Notes under the pieces: model-generated
Databases searched by the model: none
Told to the model about the DNA's origin: nothing
What the model saw: the letters and a program-made list of their open reading frames with translations, nothing else
Shown: in pieces, positions 1 to 10,999 of the stretch
Position numbering within the stretch: the first letter of the stretch is position 1
Layout of the letters: every line of letters starts with the position of its first letter
Made by a program: the position numbers and the translations under genes
Assembly: GCF_000005505.3 (NCBI RefSeq)
Contig: NC_016133.3
Coordinates: 19,778,001 to 19,842,000, forward strand
DNA: 64,000 bases
Source: Brachypodium distachyon
Taxonomy: Eukaryota > Streptophyta > Magnoliopsida > Poales > Poaceae
Reading direction: 5' to 3'

Positions 1-825
1 GGCACATTGCCGGCAAATACGCAGCTGTTCTTGGTATTTGTTTCCACGATTTTAGATTCTTACGCCATGGTTTTATATCACCAGAATATTTGAGTGTGCA
101 AGACCATAAAAGAATCAAGTTCTTGGCTACTTGCAGGTGACATCAAAAGAAAAAAAGAAACATGCCAGGCATGTTTTTTTCTCTCTCTAGATACTGGAGC
201 TAGGATCCAAATTGGTCACTGTTTAGGGTCTTCGAAGCTGGCAAATTCAAATATTTGAATATGAACTATCTGTCCATGCAAATAGGAAAAGAATATGGAT
301 TATGTGGTAGAAGGTACAAGTTCTCGTTCCTAAGCAATATGAGTACTTGCTTAACATAATGACACGTGGTTATCCAGTGATTTGCTGTGGATGACAATGT
401 CTCAAATTAAATAACGACAACTTTACTTTCATTATCCCCCAATGCATTGTTTCAAATTTCACATTCTCTCACATTAAACCTCTCAAACTGGAAGTGACAT
501 CTCTCTCTATGACTCTTTTCAAGGGACATCCTATTCTTTGGGTTTCCATGATCCGTCTCCCTTCTTTACTTTTATCTCTAACAAGAGGCAGACGCTTAGG
601 TAGTCAACTTCGTGAAAGGGTGTGAGTGGCAGCATTGCCGTTCAAGTTAACTACACTCTTTTTACTGAAGCATTGACAGAATTTTGTGTTGCAAATATTG
701 ATATCATAAAGATGTTTTCAAGAGATATCATTGTAATTCTTAGTTATAATAAGAGTTGTTTTGTAATATTTTGAGTCTATGATCCAAAGCATTATACCTA
801 TAACGATTATAAAATTTCAGTTATA
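1..825. other. Intergenic, no gene seen
   Basis: AT-rich sequence without a coding signal on either strand. I see no repeat with recognisable ends apart from the MITE relic that begins at 826. Confidence 0.5.
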
Positions 826-945
826 CTTCCTCCGTCCAATAAAAGATGTCTCAAGTTTGTCAAAATTTGAATGTATCTAGGCACAACTTAGTGTATAGAT
901 GCATTCAAATTTGGTCAAAATTGAAACTTCTTTCGTTAATTTAAA
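826..945. mobile_element. Stowaway-type MITE relic
   Basis: The left end reads TA then CTTCCTCCGTCCAATAAAAG, typical of Stowaway (Tc1/mariner-derived) MITEs in grasses. The body (GTTTGTCAAAATTTGAATG) is shared with the relic at 44882. The right end is worn away, so the end coordinate is approximate. Confidence 0.55.
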
Positions 946-1005
946 AAAAAACATCGACAGGGACACTGGGTACATCCGCAGTACTCCAGTAGTGAAAGCT
1001 TGTTA

Positions 1006-1900
1006 GAGCATCACCAGCAGACTACTCAAATGACTCCCTATAGTTATATTTGGGGCTTTTCAGCAAAACTGCCCCTCCAACAGAACACCCATCCAACTAC
1101 CTAAACCTAGCCAGTCCCCAAATCCCCATCGGGAGCCCCCAGATTCATCCGCCGGATCGGGAGTCCCTATCGTTGCTGCGCCAACGGAATCGGTCCTCTT
1201 CCCGCTCCTCCCGCCAAGGTACGTTCCTCCCTTCCCTTCCCTTTCCTTTCCCTTCTCCCTGCGCAACGAGTGAAGAGGCGAGCGGCAGGGGCGGCGCTGT
1301 CGATCCACGCGAGGCAAAGGGCGGGCGGGATGGGTGGCGGGTGAGGGCGGGGCGATGCGTGCCAGCGCGGGCGGGGGCAGGTGAGACGGGCGGCAGGCGG
1401 GGGCGGGGGGATGCGTGCCAGCGTGGCCGGGGCGGGCGGTATGGGCGGCGGAGGTCGGGGCGGGCTGGATGGCCGACGGTGTTGGGGAAGGGTCAGGGAA
1501 GGGTGGCGGCCAAGATGTAGCAGGGGATTTCCGTTTTTTGCAGAGAGAAATAGCAGGAAGAAGAATTGGTTGTACATAGAAATAGCAGCAGATCATACAA
1601 TTGCTTATAATTTTTTAGTGTGTTTCGATTGCTTATTTACTTAAATGAATATTAAAATAAAACTATTCGATTTAAATTATAAGCGTTTCAAATATATAAT
1701 TTCAAGTCAAGTCGTTTGAAATATAGATTTTTTACAAAAACGGTTGAAGCATATGAATTAAATATGAATGAATGAATTATAGGGGGTGAGATTTGGGTAG
1801 TCTGCTGGGAAGATGACAAATTTGGGAAGGGAATCTATACTAGGGAGTCCCCGTATGAAGATTTAGGAGCTCACATTTAGGTAGTCTGTTGGTAATGCTA
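1006..1900. mobile_element. Harbinger-type non-autonomous element (0.9 kb)
   Basis: The ends are inverted repeats: AGCATCACCAGCAGACTAC near 1007, and its near-complement GTAGTCTGTTGGTAATGCT ending at 1899. TTA stands on both sides (1003-1005 and 1901-1903), the target duplication expected of PIF/Harbinger transposition. The middle (about 1130-1520) is very GC-rich, with open frames on both strands but no recognisable domain. The outer parts are AT-rich. No transposase is present, so it must be mobilised in trans. The right-hand TTA is also the start of the neighbouring Harbinger element. Confidence 0.75.
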
Positions 1901-2808
1901 TTAGCATCTTCAGCAGTGGCTCTTAAAACATGGCCCCCATTTGTTGTTTAGGGGTTGCCCCTAAAAATTTTATCCCCTATTTTAACTCGAGCTTCAGCAG
2001 TACCCCCTAAACTCCAGCCCCTATTTCTTTTGACCATCATTTTTACATGAGCTCTATGTGTATCCATAGTTTGACCACACAATAATTCAAACATACATAA
2101 GTCCAACACATGGATTTCAACCATATTCAAATACATTATTTCAAACCACACATTTTGAATATAATTTTGAATTATTCAAAGATGGAAATTGCCGACAGTA
2201 GTAACAAAAGTAGTGCAAACAATAATGCGAACATCAAACATAGTTCAAACAAACACCATAATATGAAATATCGCATGACACAACTACTGAGAACTATGCA
2301 ACTCCCACAGATGCTCGACAAGATCATCTCTCAGTTATTCGTGTGTTTGCCTATTTTTAATGCCCCTATGAATCGCCAAGAACTCCTCTAGTAGAAGTGG
2401 ATCTCGGTACCCATAGTCCTCTTGATTCAGCACCTCTGTATCCTCTTGATCATAGTCGAACTCCTCCTACTCACCTCGCTCATCGTCAATGATCATGTTA
2501 TGCAGAATGACGCAAGCGGTCATGATGTACCAAAGAGTATCCGGGTCCCACCATCTTGCAGGACCCCTCACCATTGCAAAACGAATATGTAGAACACCAA
2601 ATGCTCTCTCCACATCCTTCCTCACAGCTTCTTGCACCTTTGCAAAATGCTTCTTCTTATTACCTGTGGACAAGATATGGTCTTCACAAAAGTAGCCCAT
2701 GAAGGGTAGATGCCATCGGCAAGGTAGTACCCCATGATATACTTGTTACCATTAACCTCATACTCTACCTCCGGAGATGTCCCTGATGTAAGACGTTGAA
2801 ACAATGGT

Positions 2809-3261
2809 TGACGAGGGAATGACCCATCGGGTTTTCACCTTTGGTATACCTGCTACGGCCCAACAGGGGGTCCACTCGGAAGTCCAACTACCTCGGTTTG
2901 CGGCTCAAGACAAATAACAAATAAGGAAACAAAATCAGGATTTATCTCTAATTGTAACCGATCTGGACTCTACATCCGAGACCTAGCCTCATATATAAAG
3001 TACTAGGTGGGGGAGCCTGAGAGGACAGAGCCAAACAGACAGATCTCATCTCTCATACACGCTTTCATGCCAACCTTGTAATCTCTTCATCAATACTGAT
3101 CAGACAAGCAGGACGTAGGGGTATTACCTTCCGAGGGTTCTGAACTTGGGTAAATCGTGCCCCATGTGTCCTTATTAGCCGATGGAATCACCAACGCACA
3201 CTCGTATTCTCACTAGTCACAAAACCCTCTACTTTGGATATGCCGAGGTAGCCCCTCGTCA
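2809..3261 (+). repeat. 5' LTR
   Basis: The 453-bp repeat starts TG and ends CA with the 8-bp inverted ends TGACGAGG/CCTCGTCA. A TATA-like CATATATAAAG near 2991-3001 is the likely promoter core; the 3' LTR has CTATATAAAGG at the matching place. Confidence 0.9.
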
Positions 3262-3279
3262 TTGGCGCCGACCGTGGGA
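3262..3279 (+). other. Primer-binding-site-like sequence
   Basis: TTGGCGCCGACCGTGGG follows the 5' LTR directly. TGGCGCC is the stretch seen at primer-binding sites of many plant gypsy elements and would pair with a tRNA 3' end; the downstream bases fit less well, so the tRNA is not assigned. Confidence 0.6.
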
Positions 3280-4430
3280 AAGAAGTGTGTTGGATTTTAC
3301 GATTCGGGCGGCCTCATCGTCACCGATCAGCAACTCGCCGGCTCTGGAGGAACCGATCTGTCTCGGCTCCTTCAGCTTCACTCCGCGTCCGCCGGCAAGC
3401 TGGAGACCAACGCAGTGCGGCTGCACATCTATTTCACCGGCAACCGCACACGGACTGCATCGCCGGTGCCCGTGAAAATTTCCATCACGCGAGAAGCAGT
3501 TGCATGGGCTCCAAACGACATCCACGAATCACAAAGAAAGCCTATCCTTGACTGTTAAGATTTCCTTTCTTTTTTCAAAAAAATTTCTAATCTGTTCGCA
3601 TGCAGGTTTTTACCGTATAGGAAACTAAGGCTGCACGCCCACGTGACACGGACACCCGACCAGATCGGCGCCCTTGGGATCAGATCGAAAGAAATCAGTT
3701 TCCAATTAATCACGCTAATTGATTTGCTGTGTATAGGTACACGTGAGCAGGTTGTTCTCCGGTTGGGATTAAATCGCAGGAGGAAACAAAGAAAATAAGA
3801 AAAATTGGCCGCATGCAGCTGCTGCCTGATTCTCCGTCCAATCAAATCTAAGAAGAAAGGAAAGTCCTAAAACACCAAAAAACTTTTCATCTTTATTTCC
3901 TTATTCCGCATGCAGTCCGCAAGTAGGCGGAGAATTCTTTATCGTATGAATGCAGGTTGTTGAGCTTACAACATCAGTCAAGCAGAACCAATCAGGAAAA
4001 GGAAAAATGAAAATCACGTTCAGCATGTAGCATGGGCACGCGCGTGTCCTCCGAAGAAGCGACCCAGCGCCTAAGCACGTCACGGACATTCGACGCTGTC
4101 GTCCACCAAAAATTCTAACTCTACCTCGAGTTCTGATTACTTCACACACATTTTTTTTCATGTTTTTCATCTACGAAAGCAAAAAAAGACAGCATGAAGT
4201 CATCCGTCAGTCGCGTCGACCCCATCCGACATGACTCCGCCCGTCTCCGTGCGCCGCATCGGCGCCGTCCATGCCGCGACGACTCCGTCCGACCTAACGT
4301 CCGACTCGGCTCCACCGTCTCGTCGACTCCGTCCTCCACATCGACTCCCCACGCAGCGTCGATTACGTCCGTGCATCGCCGACTCCGTCCTCCGTGTTGG
4401 TCTCGTCGATTCCATCAGCCGCACCCAACG

Positions 4431-4622
4431 ACACTCGGGGGTTGCACCGTACAGGCCACAACACCTTGGCCACACCCAACACTCGGGGGTTTCGCCACAC
4501 ATGCCAAGCTGCCGCAGCCACAATTGACACTCGGGGGCTGCGCTCCGCATGCGAAATGACTTCCGCCGCACCCGACAATTGGGGGCTGCGCCGCGGAAAG
4601 TTACACTGCTACAACTACATCT
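4431..4622 (+). repeat. 48-bp tandem array carrying PPT-like motif
   Basis: The motif ACACTCGGGGG (last copy ACAATTGGGGG) starts at 4431, 4479, 4527 and 4575, exactly 48 bp apart each time. It is followed by T/C-rich spacer text with recurring CATGC and CGC(C/A)AC. The same motif occurs singly at about 5260 and at the real polypurine tract just before the 3' LTR (about 6005-6016). Confidence 0.8.
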
Positions 4623-6019
4623 TGCAGATAAGTATTGTTATTTATTTCATAATTTCGAACATGACACGTTTTGATCGAACAGCAAAAACTCCCTCGACTA
4701 TGAATAGTCGACCCTCTTCGGCTACGACGACTTGATGCACTTCCGAATCCTCGTAGTCGAAACACCTTCGACTCCACGTGCTAACAAACATGCCGCGAGT
4801 AGCTGATTCTGCCTACGGAATCGAACCCATGAACTCCAACACAGTTGCAGTCCAACTGACAGGTTGGCATGGGACACAGACGACGGGCGTCAGGCTAACG
4901 AAAGGGCCTGCGTACGAGATAGCACATCAAACTCGATCAAATAACAAAATCATTGTTAAGATAATAAATATAAGCTAATGAGATATTCTATCAGAACTGT
5001 ATACTTTAAACTGTTTTGCTGCAGCTTACGTCAAGGCAGGCACGAAGGCCACGAAGATTTGAGCCTATGCTTGACTACCAGCAGTCAACCATAGCCTCAG
5101 GGCTACTCCCACCGAGCGTGCTCATCGCGTCTGTTCGACTCGCAGATTCGTCAACTCGCCGCTCATCGACGCCATTTGGTGTGCGGCTACGTCCGACTCG
5201 ACTACACGATATGTGGCCCGTGACTTAGAGTCTCTACCCGAGTCTACGACTCGGCTAGACACTCGGGGGCTACTCCCACAGGGAGCGCTGGCCACGAACC
5301 CGGTTACTTCGGCTGCATCGCCCTTCGGGTCCGTCAAACCCGCTGCCCTTCGGGTCCGCCGGCTACACCGTCCTTTGGGTCCTCAACAGAGTCAACCAAG
5401 ATTATCTGCACCAACAATCGGCAGAGCCCAAGTCAAGTCCGCTCCTTGGTAAGCCTCACTCGCTGATACAAATTCAGAAGCATACCCGGCAGTGGGCATT
5501 TTACAGTTTTCCCGGGTCGCACAGACTGCGAAAAACACCCGAAGCCACGTTCATAGCGTGAAGGTAAGACCCAGTGGCTCCCACTGGGCCTGGAAATCAG
5601 CGCCGTCAGGCACTTCCAGTTTATCCATGCCCGCAGCATGATGAAGATCCCGACGGACGCGTCGGTTGATTACCCCACGGTACTGGATTTCGAGTCTGTA
5701 AAGCCCCCAGCAGGTTTGACTTGAATACCGCCAGTTATCCAGGCTTGAGCCTGGGGACGCGAGTGCTGATGTATGCTAACAAAGTTTCTGCCCCGGTGCA
5801 ATTAACTGGACTTGACCAGTCGAGTATTCCAGACGTGCTACGCAACCATCCCACAAAGCTTTTCTGAATTCCGTCGAAATTATCCTTTGTCTCTGGGACA
5901 TAGCTCGACGCACTTCCGAGTCAAGCAAATTGTTTTCAGCTCGACACATTGCCGAGTCTGCAGCTGTTTCTTGAGTACCTACTCGAGTCTACAACTCGAC
6001 CAGGCACTCGGGGGCTAAC

Positions 6020-6471
6020 TGACGAGGTAATGATCCATCGGATCCTCACCTTTGGTATACCTGCTACGGCTCAACAGGGGGTCCACTCGGAAGCCCAACT
6101 ATCTCGGCTTGCGGCTCAAGACAAATAACAAATAAGGAAACCAAATCAGGGTTTATCTCTAATTGTAACCGACCCGTACTCTACACCCGAGACCTAGCCT
6201 GCTATATAAAGGCCTAGATGGGGGAGCCGGGGAGGACAGAGCCAGCCAGACAGATCTCATCTCTCATACACGCCTCCATGCTAACCTTGTAATCTCTTCA
6301 TCAATACTGATCAGACAAGTAGGACGTAGGGGTATTACCTTCCGAGTGCCCTGGACCTGGGTAAATCGTGCCCCATGTGTCCTTATTAGCCGATGGAATC
6401 ACCAACACACACCCGTGCTCTGCCTAGTCGAAAACCCTCTACTTTGGGTATGCCGAGGTAGCCCCTCGTCA
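6020..6471 (+). repeat. 3' LTR
   Basis: The 452-bp copy of the 5' LTR is preceded by the polypurine-type tract CACTCGGGGGCTAAC. It ends CCTCGTCA and is followed by the ATGGT duplication. Confidence 0.9.
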
Positions 6472-7367
6472 ATGGTGATCGTTGCAGAACATTGATGTCA
6501 TTTAGAGAACCTGGGAGACCAAAGAAAAAGTGCCATATCCACAAGTCTTGTGATGTAACGGCTTCAAGGATCATTGGTGAACCATCCACATGTCCTGAGT
6601 ACATCCCTTTCAAGCTGTTGGGCAATTCTTCCACCTCCAGTGCATACAATCAACACAACCAAGCATACCTGGAAATCCTCTAGCCTTGTTCATAACAAAT
6701 AAACGTTTTGTGTCATCCACCGTAGGTGCCCTCAAGTATTGCTCTCCAAATTTCTCAACCACAGCCCTCACAAAGTGCTTGAATGCTTCATTCATAGTGC
6801 TCTCGGCAAGGCTCACAACATCATCAACATTATCAGCTGGAACACCATATGCAAGCATGCAAAACACACCAACAATCTTCTGAACTAGAGTCGCCCCAAG
6901 AAGACCTACTGCGTTTGCCCTCTGCCTGAAGTAATCATCATGGCTCTCAACCTCATCCACAATGCGCAAGAAAAGATTCTTGGACATTCTAAACCTCCTC
7001 CTAAAGAACTTGTCATTGTACACTGGAGGATTTGCAAAATACTGGGCCACAATGCGCAAGTTGGAACCAAACCTGTCCCTTGGAACCACTGTACGCCCCG
7101 GTATTGCTCCACGCCGCTTCTTCTTGTTCCTCTTTTCCTCTTCCTCGGCTTCGGCAAGAAGAGCAATGGAGATGTACATATCATAATCAGCAGCAGCAAT
7201 CTCCTCCTCTTCCTCCAACCATTGCTCAAGTTCATCATCACTAGGGCTGTCCATCTGCAAAAATTGAACAATGTAGCCTTGAATTTATTCATCTATATCC
7301 ATTCATTCACATACATATGAATTTAGTTACACACACACATATTGAAAAACAAAGATAGAAATTTCAC

Positions 7368-7800
7368 CTGGCCGAGTCGGACGGGAGCAGCGGGCGAGGG
7401 GAACGAAGGCGGCGTTGCGGGAGGGCGAGGGCGGCGCAGCGGGTCGTGGCGGTGGCACTGGGGTCGAGGGGCGGCGGCGGTGCTGGCGGGGTCGAGGGGA
7501 GGCGGCCGCGCGGCGGGTCGAGGCGGCAGCGTCGGGGTCAACGGGAGGCGGCATTGCGGGAGGGCCGAGGGTGGCGCGGCGGGTCGTGGCGGTGGCGTTG
7601 GGTGAGGGAGGCGGCGGTGGCGCCGGGGTCGAGGGCGGCGACGGCCGCGGTCGACGGGGGCGGCACTGGGGTCGAGAAGGGCGGCGCGTCGGGTGGGCAA
7701 GGGCCGCGGCACGGCAGGAGATCGAGGGCGGCGGAAATGGCGGGAGAAGCAAACGTGCACGGGAGAAGCAAACGCGCACGGGAGGAGGAGAGTATGCGAA
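7368..7800 (-). other. GC-rich leader exon of the Harbinger element
   Basis: This G-rich (plus strand) low-complexity block lies upstream of the transposase on the minus strand and ends at a splice donor (CAG/GTGAAA, 7370-7365). Long open frames exist on both strands but are compositional, with runs of Gly/Arg or Pro/Ala and no domain. I treat it as the untranslated first exon of the transposase transcript. Confidence 0.5.
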
Positions 7801-7973
7801 ATAAAGAGAGATAGAGGCCTCCTAGGGAGCCCTGAGAAACGAGGACCAGAGGTGTGTTTCTAGAGGCCTTCCTATTTTAGAGGCCCGAGTAGGAATCTGC
7901 TGAAGACGATTTTTTGGGTTGGATTTTAAAAAATTGAGGAGAGGCCTTGTTTAGGAGCGTGGTGAAGATGTTC

Positions 7974-9999
7974 TACACCTTCATGAGTCCGTGTGAATGA
8001 ACGAATACAGATTCCCTCGGGGCGTCATCTCTTCGTCCGTGTTCTCTATCGTGTACACTGTGCTGTCCACGTACGCACAGTTTCCCTCCTCCGACTTCAT
8101 CTTATTTCTCGTTCACTCACTTTTACTTCTCTGGAGTCTGGACCAACTTATTTTTGGCGAAACAAAAAGAAACATGACCCAAAGCACAGCTTTGCCGGTG
8201 TCAGGGAGAAAGGCGAAAAGAAACAGTATGGAACACAAAATAGGATAATCCGGTGGCATATCTGGGCAAGTGACCCTGGTTTTTTTATCCTACTTGACGC
8301 ACAGGAAGACGAAAAGAAACGAGACGGTATATTCTGCACGCACTGCCTCTATCAATGAATACGATTAAAAGCAGCGGAAAGCGCATCCAAACAAACCAGC
8401 AATCGACAAGTCGTCACAGGCAAAAGCCATGACACACACAGCAAGTGCATCGGGCCGCACGGTTCATGCCACGTCACTATTTAATTACATGGGTCCATGC
8501 GAGTACAGAAACGATATTAAATCCAACGTAAGAGCTTCGTTTTCCACGTCACTATTCATTTCCCTTTGGCTGGCCGTCACGTCTGCATGCCGCTACGCGA
8601 TCGCTTGCGTGCAGTGGTGACTAGAACGGCACAACCGGGAAACGAATGGATGCCTCCTCCCCAGGCTTCGTGCTCTGCTTGCTCCCCACGCGACGCTCTC
8701 AGCCATTCGAATAAAAACATTTCCCTCCTTTTCTCCTTCGATCGCTATCCTTTCCAAGAGATAAAGATGCATCACGCGCCGCATATTCGGTGCTGGTCTC
8801 TTCCATCATCCTGGGCTCTCCGCTCTTGGTGGTGCTCGACGGAGCAGGGCGTGTTTGATCGCGTTGAACCGTATGGGCGGCTCATGATTAAGCCAGGATT
8901 AATTTTTGCTTGTTCTGAAAGTATGTTTGGCTGCCGACCAAAGGCGTGCTAGTTCTCGGTAACATATGTTAGGTTAGGTTTGGTTGATTTCTATTACATT
9001 AGAAACCACCAAACTACTGCCAAGTTCCATCGTTAAAAAAAAGTTATGTTTTTTTCATATAATCCGAAGATGAGGTTCCATTACTAAAAGATGATGAAAT
9101 GAACACAAGAGTTAACTCATAGTTCTAACACATACTTGCCGCCCGAAAACTAATAATAACCCACGGACTAACACTAACTCGAAGTTCACGCAACTAAGCT
9201 ATTCTATGGCACCCTGGGCCGAGATCATACATTGTGCCAATCACCAAAAGAATTTTAACAACCAACAAGTGTCAAAGTTGATTCGAACTCTCAAAACAAT
9301 CAATCTTTGTCCTCTTCTTTTAGTTGAACTGTTGCTTCCGGTCTTATTTCGATAAACTCACTTATTTCGATGTTACACATTGCAAACATGCCGTATAAGT
9401 TTGTTGTTCCTCGAAAAACCTACACTTTTGGTATCCGGGCATCCGTGAGCATACTTGTGTTAATCTATTTTACACCATATAATGCACACATTTGCATGGG
9501 TATCTATGTTACAGTAGTAAAATTTATCAAGTTCCCTTTGTTTTGGGAAACACCAAACCACATGTTTTGTCTTGAAACTTTACCCATGCACTTGATCGAG
9601 ATTGACTAAGTCATCACGAATGTACCGTTGTCATTACCTGCCGCTACAAACATAAGAAGTGTACCCACAAAAAAAAACATAAGAAGTGAACCTTCTTCCC
9701 TAACCAGCCAATCCAAGAACGCTTAACTTCTTTCCACTTCCTATCTTTTAGGGTCACAAAGAGTCATAACAGTATATAATTGTTTCTACTTAGATTTTTA
9801 TAGGTAAAATTCACTTTGTACTCTGTATGTCCAAAATTAACACAAAAGTACTTTATTTGAAGGGAAAACATAGGGAGGGGACGTTCGCTCCCTAACCCTG
9901 CCGCACGACGAGTTAAATTTGCCAGCCCAAGTTACTAAAGGGTGTCACTGACGCAGACTAGAGTTGACCATGCACGGAATTAAAGTTACCACAAGATCA
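7974..9999. other. Intergenic, no gene seen
   Basis: Mixed-composition sequence with only short open frames lacking domain signatures. I see nothing that supports a gene. A small direct repeat (ACATAAGAAGTG, near 9650 and 9680) is the only local structure noted. Confidence 0.45.
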
Positions 10000-10440
10000 T
10001 AGTTTTAAAAACTAGACCGGGTCGCCGGTTGAACCGGAACCAGAGACTTCACTAGTCTGTTAAGTGCACATGGCCGCCCCCCGCCACCAAACCGGAATAA
10101 AAATGGGAAAACCGGAATCTATGAAAAAACTTCTGAACCGGATGGTTTTTGATGTTACTCCTTGTGAGATTTATTTTTTGTGTGAAAAATGTAGAGGTAA
10201 CTTTGGAAACGTCAGTCAAACCCCAATTCACTCCGTGAAATTATAATGTGAACTATTATTCATGTTGCGAAGTCTGAATTTTTGCATACATTTTTTATTT
10301 CGCGCATTTATGTCAAAATATATTACGGAGTATTTTATATCTTAAAAATCAGGCAGCGAATTGGTGAACTAGCAGTTCGGCTGGTAAAACCTGAACCATG
10401 TGCCTCAACGGTTTGATCACCGGTCCAGTTTTTAAAACTA
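10000..10440. mobile_element. MITE with long imperfect terminal inverted repeats
   Basis: The left end TAGTTTTAAAAACTAGACCG matches the complement of the right end (TAGTTTTAAAAACTGGACCG) for over 20 bp, continuing through CCGGT and AACCG. The 441-bp body has no coding capacity. No clear target duplication was found, so the superfamily is open. It sits about 400 bp upstream of the small gene's TATA box. Confidence 0.7.
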
Positions 10441-10840
10441 CACGCTCTTTCTAACTGGACGGACAGCAGAACGTTCGTCTAAGGAGACCGAAGGGCGAAC
10501 ACGTTACAATTTTGCAAACGCTTTCTTACTTTGCTGATAAAAACTCTTCCTGTAAAACCAGTTTAAACGCATATACTGTACATACAAAAACTGAAGAGCG
10601 AAAGATACGCGTCACCGATGCTTTCAAGTCGGAGCACGGAATATCCATCCGTCCATCCTGCGTCCAAGTCCGATACCGTCCGTCCAAACTCTCACGCACG
10701 TTTGCGCGATTTCAGCCAGTCGGTTCGGCCGCCGCCCGCACCGACCGCGCGGGCCCCAGCCACCACGGGCGGGCGCGGCTCCGGACTTCCAATCTGGTTA
10801 AATTCCGCTCTGCAAAAATCCGGCCCCTACACGCCCTCCT

Positions 10841-10848
10841 ATATAAAA
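10841..10848 (+). promoter_or_regulatory. TATA box of the small-protein gene
   Basis: ATATAAAA lies in a GC-rich context about 160 bp before the start codon at 11000. The leader between is C-rich, as is usual for grass promoters. Confidence 0.65.
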
Positions 10849-10999
10849 TACGCGGCTAGCCGACGCCCGACGGCACGGTTCCAGCCTGACATCTGAGGGT
10901 CTCCGCGAGCCGCTGCCAGCGTTCACACCTCCCCTTCTCCCTCCCAGCTAGCCCCAGCTTGCCTGACGCGGAGGAGAGAGGAGAGCGGATCTGCCTGCC

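Larger units (their letters stand above)
2809..6471 (+). mobile_element. Non-autonomous LTR retrotransposon with 5-bp TSD
   Basis: Two long terminal repeats (2809-3261 and 6020-6471) both start TGACGAGG and end CCTCGTCA. They flank about 2.76 kb of internal sequence. The 5-bp sequence ATGGT lies immediately outside both ends (2804-2808 and 6472-6476), an exact target duplication. The internal part has no gag, protease, reverse transcriptase or integrase, so the element must rely on another element's enzymes. The primer-binding-like site TGGCGCC just after the 5' LTR and the purine-rich GGGGGC before the 3' LTR set the plus orientation and suggest a gypsy-type relative. By hand alignment the LTRs differ at roughly 40 of about 452 positions, mostly transitions, so the insertion is old. 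Confidence 0.92.
2284..7254 (-). pseudogene. PIF/Harbinger DDE transposase (HARBI1-like), broken
   Basis: The N-terminal part (6610-7254) begins MDSPSDDELEQW after a TTTTTGCAG acceptor; the intron donor is CAG/GTGAAA at 7367. All three catalytic acids of the DDE nuclease can be placed: D in GCVDCMHW, D in PGSLNDINVL, and E in DVERAFGVL. The gene is dead. A frameshift lies near 6610-6650, just after GCVDCMHW. The LTR retrotransposon is inserted after NVLQRSP, and the protein resumes at LFQRLTSG on the other side (2808 downward). A second frameshift lies near 2660, between FVKTISCPQ and GNKKKHFAK. In-frame stops occur at 2467-2469 and 2335-2337, upstream of the expected end RDDLVEHLWELH at about 2284. 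Such transposases cut and paste elements with TTA duplications. Confidence 0.88.
1904..7973 (-). mobile_element. PIF/Harbinger transposon, decayed, split by LTR element
   Basis: The left end GCATCTTCAGCAGTGGCTC (1904) pairs with the complement of the right end, which reads GAACATCTTCACCACGCTCC from 7973 on the minus strand. The transposase gene lies between them on the minus strand. Removing the LTR element (2809-6471) and its 5-bp duplication leaves about 2.4 kb, a normal size for such an element. The left flank is TTA; the right flank is TAC, so the target duplication is imperfect or eroded. A 5' non-coding GC-rich exon (about 7368-7800) precedes an intron and the transposase start. Confidence 0.8.

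Noticed and set aside
1050..1596. Open frames of 156 and 178 codons inside the first MITE
   Set aside because: Low-complexity GC-rich frames on opposite strands without recognisable domain; could be captured sequence but nothing supports a gene.
3182..5452. gag or pol remnants inside the LTR element
   Set aside because: Frames are short and carry no zinc knuckle, protease DTG/DSG, reverse transcriptase YxDD or integrase motifs.
6386..6649. 87-codon minus-strand frame crossing the 3' LTR border
   Set aside because: The C-terminal part reads LTR sequence; it is the interrupted transposase running into the insertion, not a separate gene.
7327..7779. Pro/Arg-rich and Gly-rich open frames on both strands
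   Set aside because: They follow from base composition of the Harbinger leader exon; no motif, and the splice donor points to a non-coding leader.
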